DNA of 64,000 nt. It comes from Microbacterium limosum (GTDB lineage Bacteria; Actinomycetota; Actinomycetes; Actinomycetales; Microbacteriaceae). The DNA lies in NCBI RefSeq assembly GCF_036324365.1, contig NZ_CP137080.1, forward strand, positions 1,240,001-1,304,000. The letters are read 5' to 3'. The notes below the pieces were generated by a model. That model saw only the letters and a list, made by a program, of their open reading frames with translations. It did not search any database and had not been told where the DNA came from. Both the position numbers and the translations under genes were made by a program. Shown in pieces: positions 40,941-50,680 of this stretch; position 1 is the first letter of the stretch, and every line of letters begins with the position of its first letter.

Positions 40941-41058
40941 CTGCGTTCCGGGGCGGGCGCTCCGGCTCGCCAGGGTGGCGCCCGGCGGCCCCGCTCGGGT
41001 CCCGCCCCGTAGACTGATCCGATCGCCGGCGTCATCGCCGGACGAAGGAGGGGCGCAC

Positions 41059-43011
41059 ATGGGCTTGCTGTCGTCGATCACCGGTCCTCGCGATCTGGAC
41101 GCGCTGAGCGTCGACGAGCTGGGGGACCTGGCCACCGAGATCCGCTCGTTCCTCGTCGAGAACGTCGCGCGCACGGGGGGCCATCTGGGCCCGAATCTCG
41201 GGGTCGTCGAGCTGACGCTCGCGCTCCACCGGGTGTTCCAGTCGCCGGAGGATCCGATCATCTTCGACACGGGTCACCAGTCCTACGTCCACAAGCTGCT
41301 GACGGGGCGCCAGGACTTCAGCGCCCTCCGCTCGCGCGGTGGCCTCGCCGGCTACCCGCAGCGCAGCGAGAGCGAGCACGACATCGTCGAGTCGTCCCAC
41401 GCATCGAGCTCGCTGAGCTGGGCCGACGGCGTCTCCCGCGCCCTCACGCGCACGGGGCGCCGCGACCGTCACGTCGTCGCCGTTGTCGGCGACGGCGCGC
41501 TGACGGGCGGGATGACGTGGGAGGCCCTCAACAACATCTCCGACGACAACGACCGCAACCTCGTGATCGTCGTCAACGACAACGGCCGCTCCTACGCGCC
41601 CACGATCGGCGGCATCGCCCGGCACCTCAACCGTGTGCGGACGACCGACACCTATCGCACGCTGCGCCGCAGCAGCGACTCGTTCTTCGAACGCTTCGGT
41701 CCGGTCGGACGCGCCGTCTACCGCGGGGTGCGCGGCGGTACTCACGGGTTCCTCTCCCGCTTCACGAACAACGCCGCGCTCTACTCCAACCTCGACATCA
41801 AGTATCTCGGGCCGATCGACGGCCACGACATGAAGACGCTGCTCGAGACGCTCACGCTCGCGAAGGACTACGGCGCTCCCGTCATCGTCCACACGATCAC
41901 GGAGAAGGGGCGCGGCTATGAGCCCGCGCGCAACGACGAGGCGGACCAGTTCCACGCCGTGGGGCGCATCGACCCCACGACCGGTCGCACGCTCGGCTCC
42001 GGCGGTGCCGCCGCCTGGACGGACGTCTTCGCCGACGAGCTCGTCTCCATCGGCGAGGACCGCCCCGACGTCATCGCGATGACGGCCGCCATGCTGCGGC
42101 CGACCGGCCTGCTGCCCTTCGCGCAGCGCTTCCCCGACCGCGTGTACGACGTCGGCATCGCCGAGCAGCACGCCGCGGCATCAGCGGCGGGGCTCGCCTT
42201 CGGAGGACTGCATCCCGTCGTCGCCATCTACGCGACGTTCATGAACCGCGCATTCGACCAGGTGCTCATGGACGTGGGGCTGCACCGTGCCGGTGTGACC
42301 TTCGTGCTCGACCGCGCGGGGGTCACCGGGCCGGACGGCCCGAGCCACCACGGCATCTGGGATCTCGCGATGCTGCAGCTCGTGCCCGGAATCCGCATCG
42401 CGGCCCCCCGCGACGAGACCCGACTTCGCGAGAGCCTGCGGGAGGCCGTCGCGGTAGACGACGCGCCCACGGTCGTTCGGTACCCGAAGGGCTCCGTCGG
42501 AGCAGACATCCCCGCCCTCGAGCGGCTGGACGACGGCGTCGACGTCCTCGCGCGCCGCGACGCGGAGGACGTGCTCCTCGTCGCGATCGGTCCGTTCGCG
42601 GGCCTGGCGCTGGATGTCGCGGACCGGCTGTCCGCGCAGGGGATCGGGGCCACGGTCGTCGACCCCCGCTGGGTCGTGCCCGTCGCCGGGTCGATCGTCG
42701 ACCTCGCCGCCCGCCACCGTCTCGTGATCACGATCGAGGACGGCATCCGAGTCGGGGGAGTGGGCACGCGCATCCGCCAGGTCCTCCGGGAGGCGGGGAT
42801 CGACACCGCCGTGGACGAGCTCGGCCTGCCCGACGCCTTCATCGACCACGCGTCGCGGGAGCAGATCCTGGCGGACGCGGGTCTTTCCGCGGCCAACATC
42901 GCCCAGGACGTCGTGGCACAGGTGCTGGGCACCCGTGTGCCCGTCGCCCGTCAGAACGCGGGTGAGCCCGGGTGGCTCGCCGAGATCCACTCGGACGCCG
43001 CGGGATCGTAG
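41059..43011 (+). CDS. dxs: 1-deoxy-D-xylulose-5-phosphate synthase
   Basis: A 650-residue thiamine-diphosphate enzyme that condenses pyruvate and glyceraldehyde 3-phosphate, the first step of the non-mevalonate isoprenoid pathway. The ThDP motif is [18 protein letters not shown] with the Asn-rich continuation [13 protein letters not shown]. Other landmarks are [25 protein letters not shown] and [23 protein letters not shown] precedes ATG 41059; the longer frame is a read-through into acnA. It converges on fadB with 18 bases between stops. Confidence 0.96.
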   Translation: MGLLSSITGPRDLDALSVDELGDLATEIRSFLVENVARTGGHLGPNLGVVELTLALHRVFQSPEDPIIFDTGHQSYVHKLLTGRQDFSALRSRGGLAGYPQRSESEHDIVESSHASSSLSWADGVSRALTRTGRRDRHVVAVVGDGALTGGMTWEALNNISDDNDRNLVIVVNDNGRSYAPTIGGIARHLNRVRTTDTYRTLRRSSDSFFERFGPVGRAVYRGVRGGTHGFLSRFTNNAALYSNLDIKYLGPIDGHDMKTLLETLTLAKDYGAPVIVHTITEKGRGYEPARNDEADQFHAVGRIDPTTGRTLGSGGAAAWTDVFADELVSIGEDRPDVIAMTAAMLRPTGLLPFAQRFPDRVYDVGIAEQHAAASAAGLAFGGLHPVVAIYATFMNRAFDQVLMDVGLHRAGVTFVLDRAGVTGPDGPSHHGIWDLAMLQLVPGIRIAAPRDETRLRESLREAVAVDDAPTVVRYPKGSVGADIPALERLDDGVDVLARRDAEDVLLVAIGPFAGLALDVADRLSAQGIGATVVDPRWVVPVAGSIVDLAARHRLVITIEDGIRVGGVGTRIRQVLREAGIDTAVDELGLPDAFIDHASREQILADAGLSAANIAQDVVAQVLGTRVPVARQNAGEPGWLAEIHSDAAGS

Positions 43012-43029
43012 GGCCCGCGGCGTCCGGGC

Positions 43030-45189
43030 TCAGCGCTCGACGCCGCGGATGGGCGGGTGGTGGAAGGTGTCGCCGAACGCGCGTTCCGAGGCGCCCTCGC
43101 GGTCGAGGTACGGCGATGCGCCCCCATCGATGAACGGCCACCCCGCGCCGAGGATGAGGCAGAGGTCGATGTCCTCGACCTCGGGCACGACGCCCTCGTC
43201 GAGCATGACGTGCATCTCTTCGGCGAGCCCGTCCTGCACGCGTGCGAGGATCGTGGCCGCCGACGCCGGGGAGCGACCGAGGTGCCCCTTCAGCGCCTTC
43301 TCCGCCGCCTTCGTGAAGCCCGTCACGCGGCCGCCCTTGTCCTTCTCGACGACCTCGGCGAGCTCGGCCAGCGCGTGGAAGTTCTCGTTGGCGTAGAAGC
43401 GCTCGGGGAAGGCGGATGCCATCGTGTCCTGAACGTGCGCGGCCACCTTCCAGCCGACGAGGTCGATGAGCTGGAACGGTCCCATCGGCAGGCCGAGCGG
43501 GGCGAAGGCCTTCTCGACCTCGCCGACCGGGGTGCCCTCGTAGACGGCGCGAGCGGCCTCACCCATCACCTTCGCGAGGAGCCTGTTGACGACGAAGCCC
43601 GGGGCGTCGGCGGTGAGGACGGCCTTCTTGCCCAGTGCTCGCGCGACGACGAACGCGGTCGACAGCGCGGCATCCGTCGTCTTCTCCGTGCGCACGACCT
43701 CGATGAGCGGCATGACGGCGACGGGGTTGAAGAAGTGGAAGCCGACGAGGCGCTCGGGATGGGCGAGTTTCGCGCCGATCTCGGCGACCGAGAGCGAGGA
43801 GGTATTGGTCGCGAGGATGGCGTCTTCGGAGACGACCGCCTCGATGCCGGCGAAAACCTGCTGCTTGACGCCGACCTCCTCGAAGACCGCCTCGATGACG
43901 AAGTCGCAGTCGGCGTACTCGGACGTGTCGGTCGTGCCCCGCACGAGCCCGCGGAGCCTGTTGGCGGTGTCGCCGTCCAGGCGGCCCTTGGCCTCGAGCG
44001 CGCCGATCTCGTCATGGATGTGCGCCACGCCCTTGTCGACGCGGGCCTGGTCGATGTCGGTGATGAGCACCGGCACCTGCAGCTTGCGCACGAAGAGGAG
44101 CGCGAACTGGCTGGCCATGAGTCCCGCACCGATGATGCCGACCTTGGTGACCTTCTTCGCCAGCGCCTTGTCGGGCGCGCCGACGGGTCGCTTCGCGCGC
44201 TTCTGGACCAGGTCGAACGCGTACATGGATGCCGCGAACTGGTCGCCCACGATGAGGTCTGCGAGGGCTTCGTCCTCGCGCGCGAATCCCTCGGCCTTCG
44301 TCCCCGACCGTGCCTGCTCGAGCAGGTCGAGGGCGACGTAGGGGGAGCGCGGCACGGATCCGATCCTGGACTCGAGCATCCCGCGTGCCACCTTGATCGC
44401 CACGGGCCACTTGACGGTGCGCTCGATCCGGCCGGGAGCGTTCCTGCGTTCGACCTTCTGTTCTCCGCCGAGCACGCGGTCGGCCCACCGCAGGGAGTCC
44501 TCGAGATAGGAAGCAGCGGGGAAGATCGCGTCCATGATGCCGAGATCGAAGGCCTGCTGCGGCTTCAGCATCCGGTTCTGCTTCAGGGGGTTCGAGATGA
44601 CGACCTCGAGCGCGTTCTCGATCCCGATGAGGTTCGGCAGCAGGTACGCGCCGCCCCAACCGGGGATCAGACCGATGAAGACCTCCGGCAGCGCGATCGC
44701 GGCAGCGGACGCATCCACGGTTCGGTATGTCGAGTTCAGCGCGATCTCGAGCCCGCCGCCCAGCGCGAGCCCGTTGACGAACGCGAACGAGGGCACGCCC
44801 ACCTCGCTCAGGGAGCCCAGGACCTTGTGGCCCAGCTGCGCGACCAGTCGTGCATCGTCCTTCGAACCGACCTTCGTGATGTCGGAGAGGTCGGCGCCCG
44901 CGGCGAGGATGTACTGCTTGCCGGTGATCCCGACCGCGTCGATCTCGCCCGCAGCGGCACGGGCAGCCAACCTCGAGAGCACCTCGCCGAGCTGCGTCAG
45001 CGTCGCAGGCCCGAGCGTGTTCGGTCGGGTGTGATCGCGGCCGTTGTCGAGAGTGATCAGGGCCAGCACGCGACCGGAGGAGAGCCTGACGTCCCGCACG
45101 CGCGAGTGCGTGACGACCTCGTCATCCGTCGCCTTCAGGATGGGCGAGAAGTCGATGTTCTCGTACTGTGCGATGGCGCTGTCGGTCAT
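43030..45189 (-). CDS. fadB: 3-hydroxyacyl-CoA dehydrogenase / enoyl-CoA hydratase (FadB-type)
   Basis: A 719-residue bifunctional fatty-acid beta-oxidation enzyme. The N-terminal crotonase domain has NGLALGGGLEIAL and ALPEVFIGLIPGWGGAYLLP. The dehydrogenase part starts near residue 340 with VGIIGAGLMASQFA (NAD-binding), then FHFFNPVAVMPLIEVV and the C-terminal domain. The ATG at 45189 starts just eight bases after the thiolase stop, so the two form an operon, matching the usual alpha/beta beta-oxidation pair. Regulation is not visible. Confidence 0.93.
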   Translation of the reverse strand: MTDSAIAQYENIDFSPILKATDDEVVTHSRVRDVRLSSGRVLALITLDNGRDHTRPNTLGPATLTQLGEVLSRLAARAAAGEIDAVGITGKQYILAAGADLSDITKVGSKDDARLVAQLGHKVLGSLSEVGVPSFAFVNGLALGGGLEIALNSTYRTVDASAAAIALPEVFIGLIPGWGGAYLLPNLIGIENALEVVISNPLKQNRMLKPQQAFDLGIMDAIFPAASYLEDSLRWADRVLGGEQKVERRNAPGRIERTVKWPVAIKVARGMLESRIGSVPRSPYVALDLLEQARSGTKAEGFAREDEALADLIVGDQFAASMYAFDLVQKRAKRPVGAPDKALAKKVTKVGIIGAGLMASQFALLFVRKLQVPVLITDIDQARVDKGVAHIHDEIGALEAKGRLDGDTANRLRGLVRGTTDTSEYADCDFVIEAVFEEVGVKQQVFAGIEAVVSEDAILATNTSSLSVAEIGAKLAHPERLVGFHFFNPVAVMPLIEVVRTEKTTDAALSTAFVVARALGKKAVLTADAPGFVVNRLLAKVMGEAARAVYEGTPVGEVEKAFAPLGLPMGPFQLIDLVGWKVAAHVQDTMASAFPERFYANENFHALAELAEVVEKDKGGRVTGFTKAAEKALKGHLGRSPASAATILARVQDGLAEEMHVMLDEGVVPEVEDIDLCLILGAGWPFIDGGASPYLDREGASERAFGDTFHHPPIRGVER

Positions 45190-45197
45190 CGGCGTCC

Positions 45198-46406
45198 TCA
45201 CTTCTTCCTCTTCTTGCCGTCGTAGTGCGGGTTCTCCCAGATGACGGAGCCGCCCTGCCCGAGGCCGACGCACATCGCGGTCAGCCCGTAGCGCACGTCG
45301 GGGCGTTCTGCGAACTGCGCGGCGAGCTGGATCATCAGGCGCACACCGGATGCCGCGAGCGGGTGTCCCATGGCGATGGCTCCGCCCCACTGGTTCACCC
45401 GGGGGTCGTCGTCGGCGATGCCGAAGTGGTCGAGCAGCGAGAGCACCTGGACGGCGAAGGCCTCGTTCAGCTCGAACAGACCGATGTCGTCGATCGTGAG
45501 CCCCGCCTTGCGCAGGGCCTTCTCCGTCGAGGGGACGGGCCCGATGCCCATGATCTCGGGCGCGACGCCCGCAAAGGCGTAGGAGACCAGGCGCATCTTC
45601 GGCGCGAGTCCCAGTTCCTTCGCCGCGGCTCCGCCGGCGAGCAGGCTCACGGTCGCGCCGTCCGTGAGAGGCGAGGAGGTCCCGGCCGTCACGCGCCCGT
45701 GGGGGCGGAAGGGAGTCTTGAGGGAGCGCAGGCCCTCCATCGTCGTCTCGGGGCGCCGGCCCTCGTCCTCGGTCGCGAGCCCCCAGGCGCCGTCGGCCGC
45801 CTTCACGGCGACCGGGACGAGGTCGGGCTGGATCTTGCCCGCGTCGTAGGCAGCCTGCGCCTTGTGCTGGCTCAGCATGCCGAACCGGTCGGCGCGCTCC
45901 TTGGTGAGGTGCGGGAAGCGGTCGTGGATGCGCTCGGCCGTGACACCCATGTTCAGCGCGTCGGCGCTGACCAGCTTCTCGGTGAGGAATCGGGGGTTGG
46001 GGTCGGCGTCGCCGCCCAGCGGGTGCCTGCCCATGTGCTCGACGCCGCCCGCGATGGCCAGGTCGTACATCCCGAGACCGATCGAGCCCGCCATGGTCGT
46101 CACGGACGTCATGGCGCCGGCGCACATGCGATCGATGGCGAAGCCGGGGACCGACTGGGGCAGTCCCGCCAGAATCGCGGCCGTGCGGCCGAGGGTGAGA
46201 CCCTGGTCGCCTTGCTGCGTCGTCGCGGCGATGGCGACGTCGTCGATGCGGTCGGCCGGGACGCCGCCGTTGCGTTCCATCAGACCGATCATCGCCTTCA
46301 CGACGAGGTCGTCGGCCCGGGTGTTCCAATACATGCCTTTTTCGCCGGCGCGCCCGAAGGGCGTGCGCACACCATCGACGAAGAAGACGTCCGAGATCTC
46401 GGCCAC
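45198..46406 (-). CDS. fadA: Acetyl-CoA C-acyltransferase (thiolase)
   Basis: A 402-residue thiolase that releases acetyl-CoA in the last step of beta-oxidation. The nucleophilic Cys lies in IDRMCAGAMTS, the catalytic His in MGHPLAASG and the second Cys in AMCVGLGQGGS. GTG 46406 is chosen because GGAGG ends five bases before it; the ATG at 46421 overlaps that site and has none of its own. It heads the fadA-fadB operon, followed by fadB after eight bases. Confidence 0.93.
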   Translation of the reverse strand: MAEISDVFFVDGVRTPFGRAGEKGMYWNTRADDLVVKAMIGLMERNGGVPADRIDDVAIAATTQQGDQGLTLGRTAAILAGLPQSVPGFAIDRMCAGAMTSVTTMAGSIGLGMYDLAIAGGVEHMGRHPLGGDADPNPRFLTEKLVSADALNMGVTAERIHDRFPHLTKERADRFGMLSQHKAQAAYDAGKIQPDLVPVAVKAADGAWGLATEDEGRRPETTMEGLRSLKTPFRPHGRVTAGTSSPLTDGATVSLLAGGAAAKELGLAPKMRLVSYAFAGVAPEIMGIGPVPSTEKALRKAGLTIDDIGLFELNEAFAVQVLSLLDHFGIADDDPRVNQWGGAIAMGHPLAASGVRLMIQLAAQFAERPDVRYGLTAMCVGLGQGGSVIWENPHYDGKKRKK

Positions 46407-46479
46407 TCTGCCTCCAAACATAGGGGTGAAGTCAGCCTAGGAGCGGGGTCGGAGTCGCCCGGAATCGCTTGGGTCGAAC

Positions 46480-47697
46480 CTACGAGGCCTCTTCGGGGGC
46501 GCTCGGAGGCTCTTGTGTGGAATCGACAAAGGCTTCGACGATCGTCTGTGCAGTCCGCTCAATCTGCCAGCGGCGCGCGCCGAGGGTCGCGAGTGCAGCC
46601 CCGACGGAGGCGGCGTCGAGCGGCTCGGGTGGGCTCCAGGAGAGGCGCCGGAGCGAGTCGGGAGTGAGCAGATTCTCCACCGGCATCCCGAGCTCGGCGG
46701 CCACGGCATCCACGGCCGGCTTGGCGGCCTTGAGCCTCGCGTCGGCGGCGGGATTGCGGTCGCGCCAGACCCGCGGCGGGGGCGGTCCGTCGCCGGAGAC
46801 CCGCTCGATGGGAAGCTCCGAGCACGCGCGACCCCTCTCGATGGCCTGCCACCAGCGGTCGAGCTGGCTGCGGCTCGCCCTCCCCGTGAACTCCTTGACC
46901 GAGGCGAGCGCCTGCTTGGTGGCCGGATCTGCGAGCACCGCCGCGACGAGAGCGCGGTCGGGGACGAGACGGCCGGGGGACGTATCGACCTCGCGCGCAT
47001 AGTCCTCGCGGGCCGTCCACAGCTCGCGGGCGACGGCGAGCGCTCGTCGTCCTCGCACCGTGTGGAGCCCGCTCAGCCGTCGCCACGGGTCCTCCCGGGG
47101 AGGCCGCGCGGGCCGTTCCAGCACGGCCCGGAACTCCTCCTCCGCGATCTCCGTCTTGCCCTGCTCTGCGAGCGCCGCGGCGAGCCGGTCGCGCACGTCG
47201 ACCAGGTGGAGCACATCGAGCACGGCGTATTCGAGCCACGAGTCGGGCAGCGGGCGTGTGGACCAGTCGGCCGCCGAGTGCGCCTTGGCCAGGGCGATGC
47301 CGAGTTCCTCCTCGACGACCGCGCCCAGCCCGACGCGCTCCCGGCCGAGCAGCCGCGCCGCCAGCTCGGTGTCGAAGATGGCCGCCGGTTCCAGCCCCGC
47401 CTCGCGCAGCGAGGGCAGATCCTGGCTCGCTGCGTGCAGCACCCACTCCGCGTCGCCGATCGCCGCCTGCAGGGGGGCGAAGTCGCCGAGCGCCGGCGGG
47501 TCGAAGAGGAAGGCGCCCGCGCCCCGGCGGAAGACCTGGATGAGATAGGCCCGCTGCGAGTACCGGAAACCGGATGCTCGCTCGACGTCGACGGCGACGG
47601 GCCCGTGGCCGGCAGCCAGTGCGGTGCACGCGCGGGCGAATCCGGGGGCCTCGTCGATCACGGGATGCCGCGTCTCCACGGCGGGGGAATCAGTCAC
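46480..47697 (-). CDS. rnd: Ribonuclease D-like 3'-5' exonuclease with HRDC domain
   Basis: A 405-residue DEDD-fold exonuclease. Exonuclease motifs appear as GPVAVDVERASGF (Asp/Glu pair), WVLHAASQDLPSL and YAVLDVLHLVDVRDRL with the Tyr-Asp of DEDDy type. The C-terminal half includes an HRDC domain around RRALAVARELWTAREDYARE. It likely trims structured RNA 3' ends. The first eight bases overlap the end of the DUF3000 gene, indicating cotranscription with it. Confidence 0.88.
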   Translation of the reverse strand: MTDSPAVETRHPVIDEAPGFARACTALAAGHGPVAVDVERASGFRYSQRAYLIQVFRRGAGAFLFDPPALGDFAPLQAAIGDAEWVLHAASQDLPSLREAGLEPAAIFDTELAARLLGRERVGLGAVVEEELGIALAKAHSAADWSTRPLPDSWLEYAVLDVLHLVDVRDRLAAALAEQGKTEIAEEEFRAVLERPARPPREDPWRRLSGLHTVRGRRALAVARELWTAREDYAREVDTSPGRLVPDRALVAAVLADPATKQALASVKEFTGRASRSQLDRWWQAIERGRACSELPIERVSGDGPPPPRVWRDRNPAADARLKAAKPAVDAVAAELGMPVENLLTPDSLRRLSWSPPEPLDAASVGAALATLGARRWQIERTAQTIVEAFVDSTQEPPSAPEEAS

Positions 47698-48292
47698 GTG
47701 GGCTCCTGAAAGGGGTGAGCAGAGTGATGCCCTCGGACCCCGGAGGGAGGCCGGCGAGCATGCAGAGCAGTTCGGACCAGGCCTCGACGTGAGTGTCGAT
47801 CGGGCCCGGGCCGGGGGACCACGAGGCGCGCAGCTCTATCTGCGCTCCGTCTCCTTCCGCGGCGAGGCCGCCGAAGCCGGTGGAGATCGTCTTGGTCGCC
47901 GTGCCGGATGCCGAATGATACGACGCGCCGCGGGATTCCAGGGCGTCGATGAGCCAGGACCACGCCACATCGGCCAGGAGGGGGTCGGTGCCGATCTCCG
48001 GCTCCAAGGGGGCCTGCGCGAACGACACGATGCGCCACGGACCGTTCCAGGGCTCCGGCTGCGCGGGGTCGTGCAGGAGGACGATGCGCCCGGTGCCGTA
48101 CGGGGAGTCCTCGTGGGCCTCGGGGGGACGGACGTCGCCGGCGAGCGCGAACGCCTCGGGCGCGAGCCCGGGGGGCGCCCCGATCTCCCGCACGACGAGA
48201 TCGCCGCGGAAGGAGAGCTCGCGAACCGCGGACACCGCGAGCGCGAACTCCGCGGACGGGTGCGGGCCGGGGCGGTCTTCGGTCACGCCCAC
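47690..48292 (-). CDS. DUF3000 family protein
   Basis: A 200-residue actinobacterial protein. Conserved segments are FALAVSAVRELSFRGDLVVREIGAP split at the start and PWRIVSFAQAPLEPEIGTDPLLADVAWSWL. No catalytic motif is seen. In actinobacteria it regularly precedes the RNase D-like gene, as it does here (overlap of eight bases). It is divergent from the alpha/beta hydrolase with 19 bases between the two starts. Function is unknown. Confidence 0.87.
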   Translation of the reverse strand: MGVTEDRPGPHPSAEFALAVSAVRELSFRGDLVVREIGAPPGLAPEAFALAGDVRPPEAHEDSPYGTGRIVLLHDPAQPEPWNGPWRIVSFAQAPLEPEIGTDPLLADVAWSWLIDALESRGASYHSASGTATKTISTGFGGLAAEGDGAQIELRASWSPGPGPIDTHVEAWSELLCMLAGLPPGSEGITLLTPFRSPRD

Positions 48293-48311
48293 AGACTAAA
48301 GTGAGGCCACG

Positions 48312-49526
48312 ATGATGGACCCCAGGCGCGCCGCGGGCAGCACTCCCGCCCTCGTCGGCGCACTCCGGCTGACGATCACCGCTCTCAGCGCCTCGCTCGC
48401 GATCCTCCTGACCGCGATGGCAGTCGTGGCGGGACGCCTCGCGCGCCGGGTGGTGACGCCCGCGGCGCGTGTGGCGGACACGACGGTGACGGCGCTCGAC
48501 ACGGCGGCGCAGACGATCACGCTGGTGCGCAGCGACGACACCCGCCTGCCCGGGCGGTACGGGCTATTCACGACGGGGACCGAGCCCTATCTCAAGCTCG
48601 GCACCGTGCTCTCCGAGGGCGAGCGCACGGTGACCCGCAAGCTGCTGACGCACATCCCGCACTCGGGTCGCGTCGGTGCGGACGCGGCCTTCAGCGGGTG
48701 GTACTACGACCGTCCGGAGCAGCTCCAGCTGCCCTTCACCCCGGAGCTCATCGGTGCTCCCCTCGGGCCGTCTCCGGCGTGGCTGTTCCCCGCGGCCGAG
48801 CCGAGCTCGCGGTGGGTCATCCAGATCCACGGGCGGGGGACGACGCGAGCGGAGGCGCTGCGGGCGGTGCCGGTCTTCCGCGACCTCGGCTACACGAGCC
48901 TCCTGGTGTCGTACCGCAACGACGGCGAGGCCCCCCGCAGCCGGCAGGGCACGTACACGCTCGGCGCGACCGAGTGGCGCGACATCGACGCGGCGATCTC
49001 CTTCGCCCGGCGACGCGGCGCGCGGCGCATCGTCCTGATGGGGTGGTCGATGGGCGGTGCGATCGCGCTCCAGGCCGCCCTCAGTTCCGCGCATCGCGAG
49101 CACATCGACGGCATCGTGCTGGATTCACCGGCCATCGACTGGGCCGACGTGCTCCGCCACCAGGCCGGCCTTCGGCGCCTTCCGCGCCCGCTCGTGGGAC
49201 TCGCCCTCGGTGCGCTCGGCGCGTCCTGGGCCGGACCGATGCGCGGCGGCGGTGCGGCGATACCCTTCGATCGGCTCGACGTCGTGCGACGATCCGCCGA
49301 GCTGCGGCATCCGATGCTCATCCTGCACAGCGACGACGACGGATTCGTGCCCTCCGACGCGTCGCACGCGCTGGCCATGGCACGTCCCGACCTCGTCGAG
49401 CTCGAGGTCTTCACCGAGGCGAGACACACGAAACTGTGGAACTACGACCCCGAGCGGTGGACCCGGGCGATCAGGCGCTGGGTGACGGAGCGCGGCCTGG
49501 ATTCCGACCCAGCCGAAGATAGCTGA
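48312..49526 (+). CDS. Alpha/beta hydrolase, membrane-anchored
   Basis: A 404-residue protein. An N-terminal hydrophobic segment at about residues 20-40 (ITALSASLAILLTAMAVVA) may anchor it. The hydrolase domain has the oxyanion strand IQIHGRGTTR, the nucleophile elbow MGWSMGGAIA, the acidic residue in HSDDDGFVP and the His in ARHTKLWN. The substrate is unknown. A TAAAGT -10-like element at 48297-48302 sits 9 bases before the ATG, suggesting a leaderless or nearly leaderless mRNA. The 3' end overlaps the convergent pyrimidine reductase gene by 56 bases. Confidence 0.85.
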   Translation: MMDPRRAAGSTPALVGALRLTITALSASLAILLTAMAVVAGRLARRVVTPAARVADTTVTALDTAAQTITLVRSDDTRLPGRYGLFTTGTEPYLKLGTVLSEGERTVTRKLLTHIPHSGRVGADAAFSGWYYDRPEQLQLPFTPELIGAPLGPSPAWLFPAAEPSSRWVIQIHGRGTTRAEALRAVPVFRDLGYTSLLVSYRNDGEAPRSRQGTYTLGATEWRDIDAAISFARRRGARRIVLMGWSMGGAIALQAALSSAHREHIDGIVLDSPAIDWADVLRHQAGLRRLPRPLVGLALGALGASWAGPMRGGGAAIPFDRLDVVRRSAELRHPMLILHSDDDGFVPSDASHALAMARPDLVELEVFTEARHTKLWNYDPERWTRAIRRWVTERGLDSDPAEDS

Positions 49527-50205
49527 AGCCCGCCTCGTCGACGAGCATCCCCGTCACGACCAACTCGGCGCGTTCGGAGAGGTCGACGAAGGGGCCGCTC
49601 GAGGGCGTCAGTGCGGGGGCGACGCTGACGCAGGCCTCATCGATCGCTCCCGCGCCGAGGAACGCCGAGGCGAGCGAGGTGCCGCCCTCGCACACGACCG
49701 AGCGCAGCCCGCGCTCCGCGAGGGCGCCGAGGATCTCGTCGGGCGTCAGGTGCGCGCCGGCGCTGTCGACGCCGACGACGGGGGCGCCGAGGGCGGCGGT
49801 GCGCCGCGCGACCTCGCTCTCGCGGCCCCGGGGGCACACGATGAGCGCGCGCCGCGAGGCATCCGGGCCCAGCCTGTGGCCGCTCAGGTCACCGGACGCC
49901 GTGACGATCGCGAGCGTCGCGGACCGCGGAAGGACGTAGCCCTCCGCCCGCACGGTCTGGGCGCCGACGACCACGGCATCCGCGGCGGATCGGATGGTCT
50001 TCAGGATGGCGCGGTCCGTGGGGCTGGTCAGGGTGTCGCTCGTGCCGTCCTCGCCCACGGCGGATCCCGTCAGGCCGGTCACCATGTTCATCCGGACGCG
50101 CACCCCGGCAGCGGGGCGGTAGATCTCGGCGATCGCCTCGAGCCCCTCGTCGGACTCGGGGTCCAGGGTGCGGAGGGTGCGGGGGAGCACCTCGGTGACG
50201 AGCAT
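49471..50205 (-). CDS. RibD C-terminal domain (dihydrofolate-reductase-like) protein
   Basis: A 244-residue reductase of the RibD/DHFR fold, often annotated as pyrimidine reductase. Key segments are RMNMVTGLTGSAVG, VVGAQTVRAEGY and VVCEGGTSLASAFLGAGAIDEACVS split across the fold. It could reduce the riboflavin precursor or a related pterin-like compound, but no other rib gene is nearby, so the substrate is open. Read on its strand, it starts three bases after the sufE stop, so it is likely the last gene of a sulfurtransferase-sufE operon. Overlaps the hydrolase gene tail to tail. Confidence 0.8.
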   Translation of the reverse strand: MLVTEVLPRTLRTLDPESDEGLEAIAEIYRPAAGVRVRMNMVTGLTGSAVGEDGTSDTLTSPTDRAILKTIRSAADAVVVGAQTVRAEGYVLPRSATLAIVTASGDLSGHRLGPDASRRALIVCPRGRESEVARRTAALGAPVVGVDSAGAHLTPDEILGALAERGLRSVVCEGGTSLASAFLGAGAIDEACVSVAPALTPSSGPFVDLSERAELVVTGMLVDEAGFSYLRLGRNPGRAPSPSA

Positions 50206-50208
50206 GTG

Positions 50209-50655
50209 TCAGGCCGCGGAGCGCTCGCGCACCTGGCGCTTGACCCGGCGCAGCATCCCCGACATGCCCGCGATGCGCAGGGGCGAGACGGCGCGGGTGA
50301 GGCCGATGCTCTGAGGGAAGTCGTCGGGGATCGCCAGCACCTCTGCGGCGCCGAGCCCGGAGATGCCCTGCACCAGGATGCTCGCGAAGCCGCGCGTGGT
50401 CGGTGCTTCGGCGGGCGCCGTCGCGTGCATGCGCACCACGCCCTCGGGAGTGACGTCGACGATGATGTACACCGGCGACTGACACTCGGCGACCCGCTCG
50501 CGCAGCTCGGGGCGATCGGCGTACTCGCCGGGCACCTCGGGCAGCTCGCCGGAGAACTCGAGCAGGAGCTGGAGCCGGTCGGGCTCGTCGATCTCGAGGA
50601 ACTCGTCGCGGATCTGCGCCAGGGAGTCGGGAAGCGAGTCGGTCACCGTCCCCAT
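50209..50655 (-). CDS. sufE: SufE family sulfur-transfer protein
   Basis: A 148-residue SufE-like protein. SufE accepts persulfide sulfur on a cysteine and passes it to the Fe-S assembly scaffold. The conserved region ERVAECQSPVYIIVDV contains the acceptor Cys. The ATG at 50655 is used; GTG 50646 is an alternative. It follows the rhodanese gene by 25 bases on the same strand, so sulfur handling is the common theme. Confidence 0.88.
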   Translation of the reverse strand: MGTVTDSLPDSLAQIRDEFLEIDEPDRLQLLLEFSGELPEVPGEYADRPELRERVAECQSPVYIIVDVTPEGVVRMHATAPAEAPTTRGFASILVQGISGLGAAEVLAIPDDFPQSIGLTRAVSPLRIAGMSGMLRRVKRQVRERSAA

Positions 50656-50680
50656 CCTGCCACCGTGAGCGCGCCGCGGG